NCBI GenBank assembly: GCA_002307145.1
Contig: DBTR01000059.1
Span: 1-32,472 of the forward strand
Source: Rhodospirillum sp. UBA1311
GTDB lineage: Bacteria; Pseudomonadota; Alphaproteobacteria; Rhodospirillales; Rhodospirillaceae
Length of the DNA stretch: 32,472 bases
Direction of reading: 5' to 3'
Below, in pieces: positions 6,818 through 14,022 of this stretch (positions are counted from its first letter, which is position 1; every line of letters starts with the position of its first letter). The position numbers and the translations under genes are program-made. The notes beneath the pieces were generated by a model, which saw only the letters and a list, made by a program, of their open reading frames with translations, searched no databases and had not been told where the DNA came from.

Positions 6818-9022
6818 TCACCTCTCCAGCGCCGGTTCACGCTTTGCCGCAGCTGGTTGCTTCTTGTCTTGGCTCTTAGCCGCTTTTGTTTCCGGCTCGG
6901 TATTTGCGCGCACGGAGCCTTTGGTCAAAGCGAGGACGTCCTCCGGCGACAAAGCATCGTCGCGGAACCCGCCCAGGAGGTCCGCCACGCGCGGAGTGAC
7001 TTCCGCCACTTCACCCTGGCCTACCGCAGCAATCGGTTTCTCTCCTGCCGCCTGAGCGCGTTGGCGCGGGACTTCGCCGACCGGGCGCGCCGCGAGCGCG
7101 TCTTCCGCCGACAGTGCGTCGTCGTGGAAAGCCCCCATCGCATCCGCCGTCCGCCGATCGACGGCCACCACATGACCGACGTTCGCCGCCTGTGCGGCAT
7201 GGTCGGCCGCGCGCTGGATGCGATTGCGGTCCAACTCCGGCGGCAGCGGTCGGGCGGCCATGGCATCCCTGGAAGTCAGGGCATCGTCGACGAACGCCCC
7301 CATGCGCTCCGCCGTGCGGCGATCGACGGTGACGACGTGACCCTTCGCCGCCGAGATCTCCGCCCACCAACTGGTGGCGTCGGCGACCGCCTGTTCGGCC
7401 GTCACTACCTTGCCGCCGATCCGCTTGGCGGCTTTGGCGGCCGCCTGAGGATATCGGGCCGAGACGATCGCAACGCGAGCCTCGGGATGGCGGGCACGCA
7501 GTTCGTCGGCGAGCGGCGCCACATCTTTCTCCCGCGCGGCGATCACCACCGGCATGCCGGTGGCCTTGTGGATTTGCGCCGCCGTGGTGCAGTTGGTGGC
7601 GATGACGATCGGGCCGCGCCAGGTCGGTTTGTCGCCGTCCGGGTCGGCATCGAGGAGCCGACCCTTATCGAGGACGTGGCGCAGACCGCGCGGAGCATAC
7701 TGGATTTCGCCCATGTCGCAAGTGCGGCCCTGCTCGTCGACGGCGCGCAACGCCCAGGTGCGACCATCGCGATCACGCATCGGCAGCACGATCCGGCCGT
7801 CTCCGTCGATCTTCATCCCCACGCCCTCGATGTGGTCGAGGTGGAGATTCGGCGTGTCCGGCGTCTCCCAGGGGAGTTCGCCGAACCAGTGGCGTAGGGC
7901 AGGGAGGATCGACTTCGGCGCATGGGTGCGCGGCGCTGGCGATCCTTCCAGGCTGTGCAGGAGTTCCCGATAGCTGACGATGATCGCCATCGCCAAAGCG
8001 TCTTTGTGCGCGTCGGCGAGGAGGTAGTCGCGCCAGGCGTGCGTATTCAGGAAGTTCCGGCGCAGGAAGCCCGACATCGCGGGCGTGCGCCGCTGCTGCG
8101 TGAACATCTTCCACAGCCGATCCTGCCCGGGGTGCCGGATCAGCGGTCGGGCGATGTACGGCTGCCTCGGCTGCGGTGCGTCGGGGCGCTGTTCGGCGGC
8201 CTCCTGTTCGCGCTGCTCGGCCGGTTCGTAGGACCCGAGGCGATCCTGAAGCGCCTTCAGCGAGCACGAGCGATCGAGACTGCTTGCTCGCATCGTCGCT
8301 GATCGATGCCCTCCGAGGTGGAAGAACACCAGCCCGGCACCGCGCCGCTTGAGGCTGGTGTCGAAGCCCGCCAGAACCTCGTGGACCTCGCGCCAGGTCG
8401 TCGCGTCGGCGATCCCTGCGACGACATCGGCCTTGTTCTCCTTGAGGTGGCTTTCAAACGACTGTTGCCATGTCCGCGCCTCAAAATCCCGCGCACCGGG
8501 GCTGAGATCCTGGTCGCTGGCCTGTGCCTTGCCGCGATCGACGACGAGGCCGTACTTCTTCTCAAGACGGCGGCACGCCTTCTCCCGCTTGTCGTAATCC
8601 ATGAACGGCGAATGCACGCGCAGGGTCTTCGGGTGGACCTTATTGACCGCGACGTGCATGTGGTAGTGGTCGGTGTTGACGTGCGTTCCGGCGACCCGCT
8701 GGTGCTCGCTGAAGCCGAGAGCGTCGGCGAACTCGCGTTCGATCTCCTTCAGCACGTCCGGCGTGAGCATCGCCCGGTCTTCGGGGCGGAACGAGACGAG
8801 GAAGTGGTACGTCTTTTCCGCGATATCCGGCTTCAGGGTGCGAACCGCCTCGACCTCATAAAGTGCAGTCTTGAGGTCTTCCGGCTCAGTTCCGGCGTTG
8901 CAATTGACGATCCAGAGGCGTTCCAGCTTCTCACCCGGTTCCCGCGCGGCGGCGATGTATTCGGCAAGATAGGTGAAGTTGTCCGGCTTTCCGGGCTTTC
9001 GCTCCGGGCGCTTGGAGATCAT
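6818..9022 (-). CDS. traI: Conjugative relaxase, RP4 TraI-like (MOBP)
   Basis: A 734-residue relaxase that nicks oriT and stays bound to the transferred strand. The N terminus closely follows RP4 TraI: Tyr22 in NFTYLAEYIAAARE aligns with the RP4 catalytic Tyr22, KTYHFLVSFRPED and FSEHQRVAGTHVN are conserved blocks, and THVNTDHYHMHVAVNKVHP (about 113-131) is the metal-binding histidine motif. The start at 9022 is chosen because homology begins there and its ATG overlaps the stop of the traJ-like gene (ATGA). About residues 466-540 resemble a Toprim-like domain (GPIVIATNCTTAAQIHKATG). The tail contains three copies of a 30-residue module with MGAF..DDAL, described as a repeat. It is the last gene of the long minus-strand transfer operon. 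Relaxase function is firm; the role of the tail modules is unknown. Confidence 0.95.
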   Translation of the reverse strand: MISKRPERKPGKPDNFTYLAEYIAAAREPGEKLERLWIVNCNAGTEPEDLKTALYEVEAVRTLKPDIAEKTYHFLVSFRPEDRAMLTPDVLKEIEREFADALGFSEHQRVAGTHVNTDHYHMHVAVNKVHPKTLRVHSPFMDYDKREKACRRLEKKYGLVVDRGKAQASDQDLSPGARDFEARTWQQSFESHLKENKADVVAGIADATTWREVHEVLAGFDTSLKRRGAGLVFFHLGGHRSATMRASSLDRSCSLKALQDRLGSYEPAEQREQEAAEQRPDAPQPRQPYIARPLIRHPGQDRLWKMFTQQRRTPAMSGFLRRNFLNTHAWRDYLLADAHKDALAMAIIVSYRELLHSLEGSPAPRTHAPKSILPALRHWFGELPWETPDTPNLHLDHIEGVGMKIDGDGRIVLPMRDRDGRTWALRAVDEQGRTCDMGEIQYAPRGLRHVLDKGRLLDADPDGDKPTWRGPIVIATNCTTAAQIHKATGMPVVIAAREKDVAPLADELRARHPEARVAIVSARYPQAAAKAAKRIGGKVVTAEQAVADATSWWAEISAAKGHVVTVDRRTAERMGAFVDDALTSRDAMAARPLPPELDRNRIQRAADHAAQAANVGHVVAVDRRTADAMGAFHDDALSAEDALAARPVGEVPRQRAQAAGEKPIAAVGQGEVAEVTPRVADLLGGFRDDALSPEDVLALTKGSVRANTEPETKAAKSQDKKQPAAAKREPALER
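6921..7342 (-). repeat. Three MGAF/DDAL modules in the relaxase tail
   Basis: Three copies of an about 30-residue unit are encoded at roughly 7250-7342, 7082-7177 and 6921-7015. Cores: VDRRTAERMGAFVDDAL, VDRRTADAMGAFHDDAL and VTPRVADLLGGFRDDAL, each preceded by GxV and followed by (S/T)xxDxxA. A fourth copy is in the small gene at 13095-13304 (VDPDIADLMGAFEETAL). The units are separated by linkers of 2-35 residues. The presence of one module in two proteins of the same transfer operon suggests a shared partner-binding or secretion-signal role; this is inference. Confidence 0.8.
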
Positions 9023-9396
9023 GCGCGGCGCTTCCGATTCGGGTGGATTTGAAAGTGCAGATCCTCGACCTGCTTGCGGATCGCCGCCTGGGTGTTGCGG
9101 ATCTCCTGCACCAGGTCCTCGATGCGGGCGACGGTCGGCGCGCCGAATTGGCCGTCCGCCTCGTCGAGGGTCAGCTTCAGCAGGTTTCCGATGCGCGCCT
9201 GATCGGCGTTGACCGTCAGGAGATCGCCGATCGCCGACGCGGCGGCAAAATCGGAGCCGTTCGGGAGGTGATGGCCGAGAGAGATGCGGCGGAGAAATTC
9301 CGACCGGTTGAGGCGCACCTGTTTGCACTGAGCATCCAGCCGCGCCAGCTCGTCGCCGTCATAGCTGACTTTGACGCGGGTTCGTTGCGTTGCCAT
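9019..9396 (-). CDS. traJ: Relaxosome accessory protein, TraJ/MobC-like
   Basis: A 125-residue protein directly upstream of the relaxase, with its stop overlapping the relaxase ATG (ATGA). The N terminus, RVKVSYDGDELARLDAQCKQ followed by VRLNRSEFLRRISLGH, is a ribbon-helix-helix DNA-binding pattern. The middle, ARIGNLLKLTLDE, resembles the R(I/L)G.LLKL segment of RP4 TraJ. The C terminus is helical and basic. In RP4, TraJ binds an inverted repeat in oriT and recruits TraI, and the gene pair order here is the same. The expected role is oriT recognition. The DNA-binding fold is fairly clear; the TraJ assignment rests on pattern and position. Confidence 0.8.
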   Translation of the reverse strand: MATQRTRVKVSYDGDELARLDAQCKQVRLNRSEFLRRISLGHHLPNGSDFAAASAIGDLLTVNADQARIGNLLKLTLDEADGQFGAPTVARIEDLVQEIRNTQAAIRKQVEDLHFQIHPNRKRRA

Positions 9397-9406
9397 CCCC
9401 CGGGCC

Positions 9407-9988
9407 TCAGAGCGACATGCCCTGGCCGCGATCCTGAGATGCGGCCGGTGCGATGCCGAGAGCCTTCTTCTGCGCCTCGACGTAGATCTTCTCAGCGGAG
9501 CGGATGTTGCGCTTGCGCTCGTCGATGATGGACTTCTCCACGTCGTCGAGGCGGCTCTTGTCCATGTTGACGAGGCGGGAATCGTGGGAGCGGAAGAACT
9601 GCCGCGCCTGATCTCTGGGAACGCCGCCGACGCGATTCTTCGGCAGGCTCAGGGTCTCGTCGACGGCCTTGTAGAGGTCGGGATCGGCTACCTTGGGAAG
9701 AAGCGCCTGGGCGGCGGTGAGTTCGTCCAGTCCGGCCTTCAGGCTACCTTTCATCGCGGCACTGTTGGCGTAGAGGACAAGGTCGTTGGTGAGAATCGTC
9801 TTCTCGGTTTCGAGGATGAGAGCGATGTCGCCGCTCTTGCCGATCTCGCGCAGCCCATCGCAGATCGCGAGACGCGTTTCGGTCAGGAGGTCCGCAGCGG
9901 GAGCTTTCTGGACTTCCAACCAGTTGCCGCGCTCGTCGAACAAGAGCTTGCTAAATTCGAATATCGCGGTCGAGCCAGTCTTTTCCAT
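9407..9988 (-). CDS. Hypothetical protein of the relaxase operon
   Basis: A 193-residue protein of unknown function, mostly predicted helix with charged C-terminal stretches (KRNIRSAEKIYVEAQKKALG). The ATG at 9988 is preferred because cggcggaggaaaagt provides a strong ribosome site just upstream; reading further upstream gives a basic, low-complexity sequence typical of a wrong frame. The first 38 bases overlap the end of the gene before it, and only 10 bases separate it from the traJ-like gene after it, so it is co-transcribed with relaxosome genes. It has no signal peptide or membrane segment, so it is probably cytoplasmic. A relaxosome or DNA-processing role is a guess from context. Confidence 0.7.
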   Translation of the reverse strand: MEKTGSTAIFEFSKLLFDERGNWLEVQKAPAADLLTETRLAICDGLREIGKSGDIALILETEKTILTNDLVLYANSAAMKGSLKAGLDELTAAQALLPKVADPDLYKAVDETLSLPKNRVGGVPRDQARQFFRSHDSRLVNMDKSRLDDVEKSIIDERKRNIRSAEKIYVEAQKKALGIAPAASQDRGQGMSL

Positions 9989-10205
9989 ACTTTTCCTCCG
10001 CCGTCTCGGTCCGCAGACCTTCGTTCCTGATCCAGTCCGCGCCAAGATTGATCTTCGCCGCGAGCAGGGCTTCCGCCGGGTAGACGATTTGCTTGCGCAG
10101 TTCGCGCTCGGCTTCTTCGTCGCCACGTTTCCGGGCCTCCCCGAGAAGATGCAGCAGCTTGCCATTGGGGCTCAGGCGTTCGACTTGTTCCGGGGTCAGG
10201 CTCAT
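9951..10205 (-). CDS. Small charged protein, unknown function
   Basis: An 84-residue, highly charged helical protein beginning SLTPEQVERLSPNGKLLHLL. The ATG at 10205 follows a good ribosome site (gaggagacgg); an upstream in-frame ATG at 10250 would add 15 residues without a better site. The 3' end overlaps the following gene by 38 bases, a long overlap for this operon but with the downstream ribosome site inside it. No family recognised. The repeated E/K/R content (ARKRGDEEAERELRKQ) suggests a coiled coil. Likely cytoplasmic, perhaps a partner of the adjacent 193-residue protein. Confidence 0.6.
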   Translation of the reverse strand: MSLTPEQVERLSPNGKLLHLLGEARKRGDEEAERELRKQIVYPAEALLAAKINLGADWIRNEGLRTETAEEKYGKDWLDRDIRI

Positions 10206-10259
10206 GGTCCGTCTCCTCTGTGTGGGGTAGGTGGCATTCGTCGTCTCCAAATTAGCAGA

Positions 10260-10478
10260 TCAGGGGTGAGAAAACAGAGTCGTCGCGACCGCATCCTCGG
10301 CGGCCGCGCGCGCCTGTCCGAGGCGTGTGTCGAGAATATCCAGGACGATCCGCCAGCGATCGGGCGCGCTACCGCGCTCGCGCGCGACGTGCGCCGCGAG
10401 ATCGCCGGTGGCGATCAGCCAGAGAATCAGCGCCCGCTCAAGTTCCAGAGTCTCGGGATCGTCCTGAATCGCGTTCAT
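10260..10478 (-). CDS. Small helical protein, unknown function
   Basis: A 72-residue protein starting MNAIQDDPETLELERALILW. The ATG at 10478 has tatggaggaatcg upstream, a good ribosome site, and overlaps the stop of the preceding ribbon-helix-helix-like gene (ATGA). A longer reading up to 10739 is rejected because it runs out of frame through the two upstream genes. The sequence is helical, moderately hydrophobic at the start and acidic later; no motif is recognised. Part of the chain of coupled small genes between the primase and the relaxase. Confidence 0.6.
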   Translation of the reverse strand: MNAIQDDPETLELERALILWLIATGDLAAHVARERGSAPDRWRIVLDILDTRLGQARAAAEDAVATTLFSHP

Positions 10479-10702
10479 CGTATCGATTCCTCCATAATGA
10501 GGGCGAGGTAATCGGGGTGGGCCTTCAACCGCTCCACGTCTTCCGGCGTCGCGGTGACGAGAAACAGCCGAACCAGGTCCGATTGCGTCATCTCGGCCGC
10601 CCGCGCGAGGCGGGCGGCCTTGTCCTTCTGCTCGGTGGTGACGTAGCTCATCACCACCGATTTTCGGCGCTGCTCGGGATCGAGCGAACAACCAGCAACC
10701 AT
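10475..10702 (-). CDS. Ribbon-helix-helix-like small DNA-binding protein
   Basis: A 75-residue protein with SYVTTEQKDKAARLARAAEM and then TQSDLVRLFLV, resembling a beta strand plus two helices of a ribbon-helix-helix protein, the fold used by many plasmid relaxosome and copy-control regulators. The ATG at 10702 shares a base with the primase stop codon (TGATG), which argues for translational coupling. Possible jobs are accessory oriT binding or repression of the operon; the sequence does not decide. Basic residues cluster in the N-terminal half, in keeping with DNA binding. Confidence 0.6.
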   Translation of the reverse strand: MVAGCSLDPEQRRKSVVMSYVTTEQKDKAARLARAAEMTQSDLVRLFLVTATPEDVERLKAHPDYLALIMEESIR

Positions 10703-13098
10703 CAAGCGACGCCTCGCGCCAGTTCATCGCCACGGCCACGATTGAGCGCCGCGTCGATCGCCTGCTGCACCGCCTGCTTCCCGCGCGAGGCGGCGAGGTC
10801 GTTGAAGTCGGTCAATCCTTTCGCCTTTTCCGCGTCGTCGAACTTCGGCGCGGTCCAGAGCGCTCCGATCGCCTTGGCGACCTCTTCGGCCTTCGTCATC
10901 CCGACGTTGCCGAGCTTGTTGGCGTGATCGTTGTCGGCGGCGATCAGCAGTTCGCGCGCAGGATGCTTCTCCTTCACCGCCTCCGCGACCGACCGGAGAT
11001 TGCCAGCATCGAACGCCACCACTACCGGACGGCCGGTCGCCTCGAAAATCGTCGCTGCCGTCGCGTAGCCTTCGGCGATAACGATCAGACCGCCCATGCT
11101 CGGAGAGATCGCGTCCAGCGTGCCTTTGCCGCTCCGTTCGATGACGTGCATCGTGCCGACGTGCAGATTGTCTTTCAGGTATCGCTTGCCTTCCGCCGAG
11201 CAGAACTGCACGCCCCAGAGACGGCCGTCCGCGTCGCGTTGGGGCACCACCAGATGCCCGTCGCTGCCGACCTTCACCCCGTGCGCTTCAACGCCTTTGG
11301 CGGCGAGATACGGGCAGTTCTGTGGCTTCGCACCGTCCGGCAGATTGACCCACACCCCGTAGGCCCGCTTCGCTGCCACCTCCGCAGCCTGACGCCGATC
11401 CGATGCGCGTTGCGCCCTGGCTTGCGCCATCCGGGCGGCTAAGTCGGCGCGCTGCTCTGCGGACATCGCGGCACCGGTCGCCACCCACTTGTGCGCCCCC
11501 TGACCGTCCTTGAAGTTCGTCGCGAGTCCGGCGGCGCGATCGTTCTCCCGGTTCGGGTCGGCGAGGAAGCCGACGTAGGAGCCGGACTTCTGATTCCCGT
11601 GCTCGCCCTCGACCGGCACCCGATGCCACTCGCCATCCATCACCAGCTGGTCGACGACCAGGCCGTGGGACTTCAGGAAGTCGCCGAACTCCTTTTCCGG
11701 CGACACATCTTCCGACTTCGCGGCCGTCGCGCCCGGCACCCATTTCGCGAACGGCGCGGGATCGGTGCCTTCGGCGATCCACCACGACTTGTCCCGCTTG
11801 CTCCACTGCGCGCCCAGCGTCTTCGCCTCTAACCGTTCGGTGTAGGGCACGGCGAGGAAGATGCGCTTCGGCGGCTCGGCCGAGGGTGTTGCTTCGGCCG
11901 CCGTCCGCTGCTTACCGCTGCGCTCCTGTTCCGGCGACGTCGCCGGTTTCGAGTCCACAGACGGTGCTCGGGCGCGATCGGCCGGGACCTGCTGCGGCTG
12001 TTCGGCCCACTGCGCGAAAGCGGTCGGGTCTTTCCCTTCCGGCACGTACCAACGCTTCGCCTCGCCGTCGAACCGCGCACCCGCCTCGCGCACCGCGCCG
12101 CGTTCCGCGAAAGGCACCGTCAGGTAGACGCGCGCGATCGGCGTTTCCGTCATCGCCTGTTCCTCCGATCGTTCTGCGGCCGCCCGGGCCTGCCCGGCCT
12201 GTTCGAGGGCCTGGCGCTGCTCCGGCTCCATCACCCACGTCTTGATGATTTCCGCATCGCGCGCGGCGCGGAAAATCTCGTTGCGATCTTCCTTCAGCGC
12301 CTTCAGCCAGCCTCCGACGTAACTCGCGTGCGGCGAGGGGTCATGGCCGATGCCGAGTTCCCGACCGAGCATGTAGCTGACGATTTCCGCACGCAGTTCC
12401 TCGCGCGCGTACATCTCCGACCCGAACGGACCATTCGGGCGATCGAGGCGCGTCGGGTGCCGGGTGGCGTGTCCGAGTTCGTGGAGTGCCGTTGCGTAGA
12501 ACCCGGCCGCATTCGCGAACCTGTCGCGGGGTGGCAAGTGAATCTCGTCGGTGTCGATGCGATAGAACGCCTCGTCCCGCCGATCCTCGAACATCGCGAC
12601 GCCGGAGCCCGAAAGAATCGCTTCGGCGCGCGCGATCGGGTCGAACGTCGGCGCGGCGGCGACGAACGGCTCAAGCCCTTCGATCTGGCTACCGTTGAAC
12701 ACCGCCGCTTCGTAGACTCTCGGGCGATCGAGCGCCACTTCGACATACTGCCGCTTCCCCTCGGCATCGAGGAGCGGCTTGCCGTCCTCGCCGACGGCGG
12801 GGCGGTGTTCGGACCACTCCCAATACTCGATGTGGCTGGCCTTCTCGCCCTTGCGCACCTGCGCGCCGATCGACGCCGCCTGCCGGTAGGTCATCCAGCG
12901 GGGATCGGCATACCCCTTCATCGACAACGCGAGGTCGTTGATGCCGCGATACGTCCGCCCGGTCGTCGGATTGAACGGCGGCGTCTCGATCTGACCGGGC
13001 TCCCAGGGCTTTTGCCAGGGGGCCGTTCCCGCCTCGATCCGCGCGACGAGTTCCTGAACGACTTCGTCGCGGAAGTTGCTGCGCTGACCCGCCATCAT
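10702..13098 (-). CDS. ArdC-type antirestriction domain fused to TraC-like primase
   Basis: A 798-residue multidomain protein. Residues 1-290 match the ArdC/DUF1738 region: FRDEVVQELVARIEAGTAPW at the start, the single-strand-binding-type segment NPTTGRTYRGIND, and a zincin motif HELGHATRH at about 204-212. Two DUF5710-like units follow, at about 322-362 (VYLTVPFAERGAVREAGARF) and 411-452 (IFLAVPYTERLEAKTLGAQW). The C terminus is a Toprim primase: IVIAEGYATAATIFEA near 670 supplies the acidic metal ligand and LLIAADNDHANKLG near 717 the second metal site. RP4 TraC also joins an ArdC-like part to a primase. The expected role is protection of incoming DNA from restriction and priming of complementary-strand synthesis in the recipient. 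The domain calls are firm; enzyme activity is inferred. Confidence 0.9.
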   Translation of the reverse strand: MMAGQRSNFRDEVVQELVARIEAGTAPWQKPWEPGQIETPPFNPTTGRTYRGINDLALSMKGYADPRWMTYRQAASIGAQVRKGEKASHIEYWEWSEHRPAVGEDGKPLLDAEGKRQYVEVALDRPRVYEAAVFNGSQIEGLEPFVAAAPTFDPIARAEAILSGSGVAMFEDRRDEAFYRIDTDEIHLPPRDRFANAAGFYATALHELGHATRHPTRLDRPNGPFGSEMYAREELRAEIVSYMLGRELGIGHDPSPHASYVGGWLKALKEDRNEIFRAARDAEIIKTWVMEPEQRQALEQAGQARAAAERSEEQAMTETPIARVYLTVPFAERGAVREAGARFDGEAKRWYVPEGKDPTAFAQWAEQPQQVPADRARAPSVDSKPATSPEQERSGKQRTAAEATPSAEPPKRIFLAVPYTERLEAKTLGAQWSKRDKSWWIAEGTDPAPFAKWVPGATAAKSEDVSPEKEFGDFLKSHGLVVDQLVMDGEWHRVPVEGEHGNQKSGSYVGFLADPNRENDRAAGLATNFKDGQGAHKWVATGAAMSAEQRADLAARMAQARAQRASDRRQAAEVAAKRAYGVWVNLPDGAKPQNCPYLAAKGVEAHGVKVGSDGHLVVPQRDADGRLWGVQFCSAEGKRYLKDNLHVGTMHVIERSGKGTLDAISPSMGGLIVIAEGYATAATIFEATGRPVVVAFDAGNLRSVAEAVKEKHPARELLIAADNDHANKLGNVGMTKAEEVAKAIGALWTAPKFDDAEKAKGLTDFNDLAASRGKQAVQQAIDAALNRGRGDELARGVA

Positions 13099-13304
13099 TC
13101 ACCTTCCACCACGCTACCGTCGAATCGCGCGTCATGCGCGTCCTCGGGCGAAAGTGCGGTTTCCTCGAACGCGCCCATCAGATCGGCGATGTCGGGATCG
13201 ACCGGCACGATCATCCCGGCGCCGACCATCTCGCTGACACGTCCGGCGATCACCGCCGCCTCTTCTTCCTTCGTCAGCCCAAGGGGATTGGTGTGTTCAG
13301 GCAT
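13095..13304 (-). CDS. Small protein with a single relaxase-type MGAF module
   Basis: A 69-residue acidic protein starting MPEHTNPLGLTKEEEAAVIA. Residues 30-63 carry VDPDIADLMGAFEETALSPE, the same module found three times at the relaxase C terminus. It overlaps the SSB gene by 8 bases upstream and the ArdC-primase gene by 4 bases (ATGA) downstream, so it is part of the coupled operon. No known family comes to mind. It could be a free copy of a partner-recognition or export module, acting on the coupling protein or the relaxosome. That role is inferred from the shared motif only. Confidence 0.7.
   Translation of the reverse strand: MPEHTNPLGLTKEEEAAVIAGRVSEMVGAGMIVPVDPDIADLMGAFEETALSPEDAHDARFDGSVVEGE
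13115..13217 (-). repeat. Fourth copy of the MGAF/DDAL module
   Basis: This encodes the GMIVPVDPDIADLMGAF unit followed by EETALSPEDAHDAR. It matches the three relaxase-tail copies at A(D/E)xMGAFx(D/E)xAL(S/T)xxD. It is separated from them by about 5.8 kb of unrelated genes. Confidence 0.75.
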
Positions 13305-14004
13305 TCGCCTTCTCCTTTTTGCGTTCGAGCACCGGCACGATGCCGTTGCTGTTCTCGACCTCGATCTCGAACGAGGTCTTCACCTCGCCGGTCTCCTTGT
13401 CGTCCCACTCACGGGCGCGGAACTCGCCCATGACCGCGACGAGACGCCCCTTGAGCGCCTGTTTTGCGAGGGTCTTGTCGATCAGCGAGGGTTGGAAGGT
13501 GACGACCCGGAGCCAATCCACCGGCCATTCGCCGCTGGCGTCCTGATAGCCCCGGCCGACCGCGACATTCATCGTCGCGAGCTTCCGAGCCTTCTCGCCG
13601 GGGAAGGTCTGGATCGACGCCTTGTCGCCGAGGCGGCCGACTAGGCGCACGCTGTTGAGCGACAGAGGCTCGGTCAGCGGTATAAGTCCGCCGTTGCCGT
13701 CCACCTCCACCTCGACGAGGTGATGCCGCTCGCCATCCTGTTCCCAGGAGCGCGCGCGCAATGCGCCGTGGACGAAGAAGGGGCGACCCTTCTTGCCCTC
13801 GGTCGCGAGCACGTCGACGAGGAACGGTGCGTAGGTGACGATGCGGAACCAGTGGGTTTCCGTGATCCATTTGCCCGAGGGCATTTTGACGTTGCGATCG
13901 ACGGCCAACCGGGCGACCGCCACCCGGCGATCGTTCTCGATCGCGCGGATCTCCGCGTCGCCGCCGAGACGGCCGCCAAGCCAGATGCTGTTTTCTGCAA
14001 ACAC
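13297..14004 (-). CDS. ssb: Tandem-OB single-stranded DNA-binding protein
   Basis: A 235-residue protein with two SSB-type OB domains in one chain. The first (1-105) opens SIWLGGRLGGDAEIRAIEND, with VARLAVDRNV and THWFRIVTY. The second (about 113-225) repeats the pattern: SVRLVGRLGDKASIQTFPGE, TMNVAVGRGYQ and VDWLRVVTF. Ordinary bacterial SSB has one OB fold plus an acidic tail; here no DDIPF-like tip is seen and the chain ends KKEKANA. It should bind single-stranded DNA during transfer or establishment. It sits between the coupling-protein gene (18 bases away) and the small MGAF protein (8-base overlap). The OB pattern is clear in both halves; the function as SSB is a firm inference. Confidence 0.85.
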   Translation of the reverse strand: MFAENSIWLGGRLGGDAEIRAIENDRRVAVARLAVDRNVKMPSGKWITETHWFRIVTYAPFLVDVLATEGKKGRPFFVHGALRARSWEQDGERHHLVEVEVDGNGGLIPLTEPLSLNSVRLVGRLGDKASIQTFPGEKARKLATMNVAVGRGYQDASGEWPVDWLRVVTFQPSLIDKTLAKQALKGRLVAVMGEFRAREWDDKETGEVKTSFEIEVENSNGIVPVLERKKEKANA

Positions 14005-14022
14005 TGATGTGCCTCCTTGTTC

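Noticed and set aside
9023..9328. N-terminal extension of the relaxase frame
   Set aside because: The extra 102 residues are Arg/Pro-rich, overlap the traJ-like gene out of frame, and RP4 TraI similarity begins exactly at the ATG at 9022.
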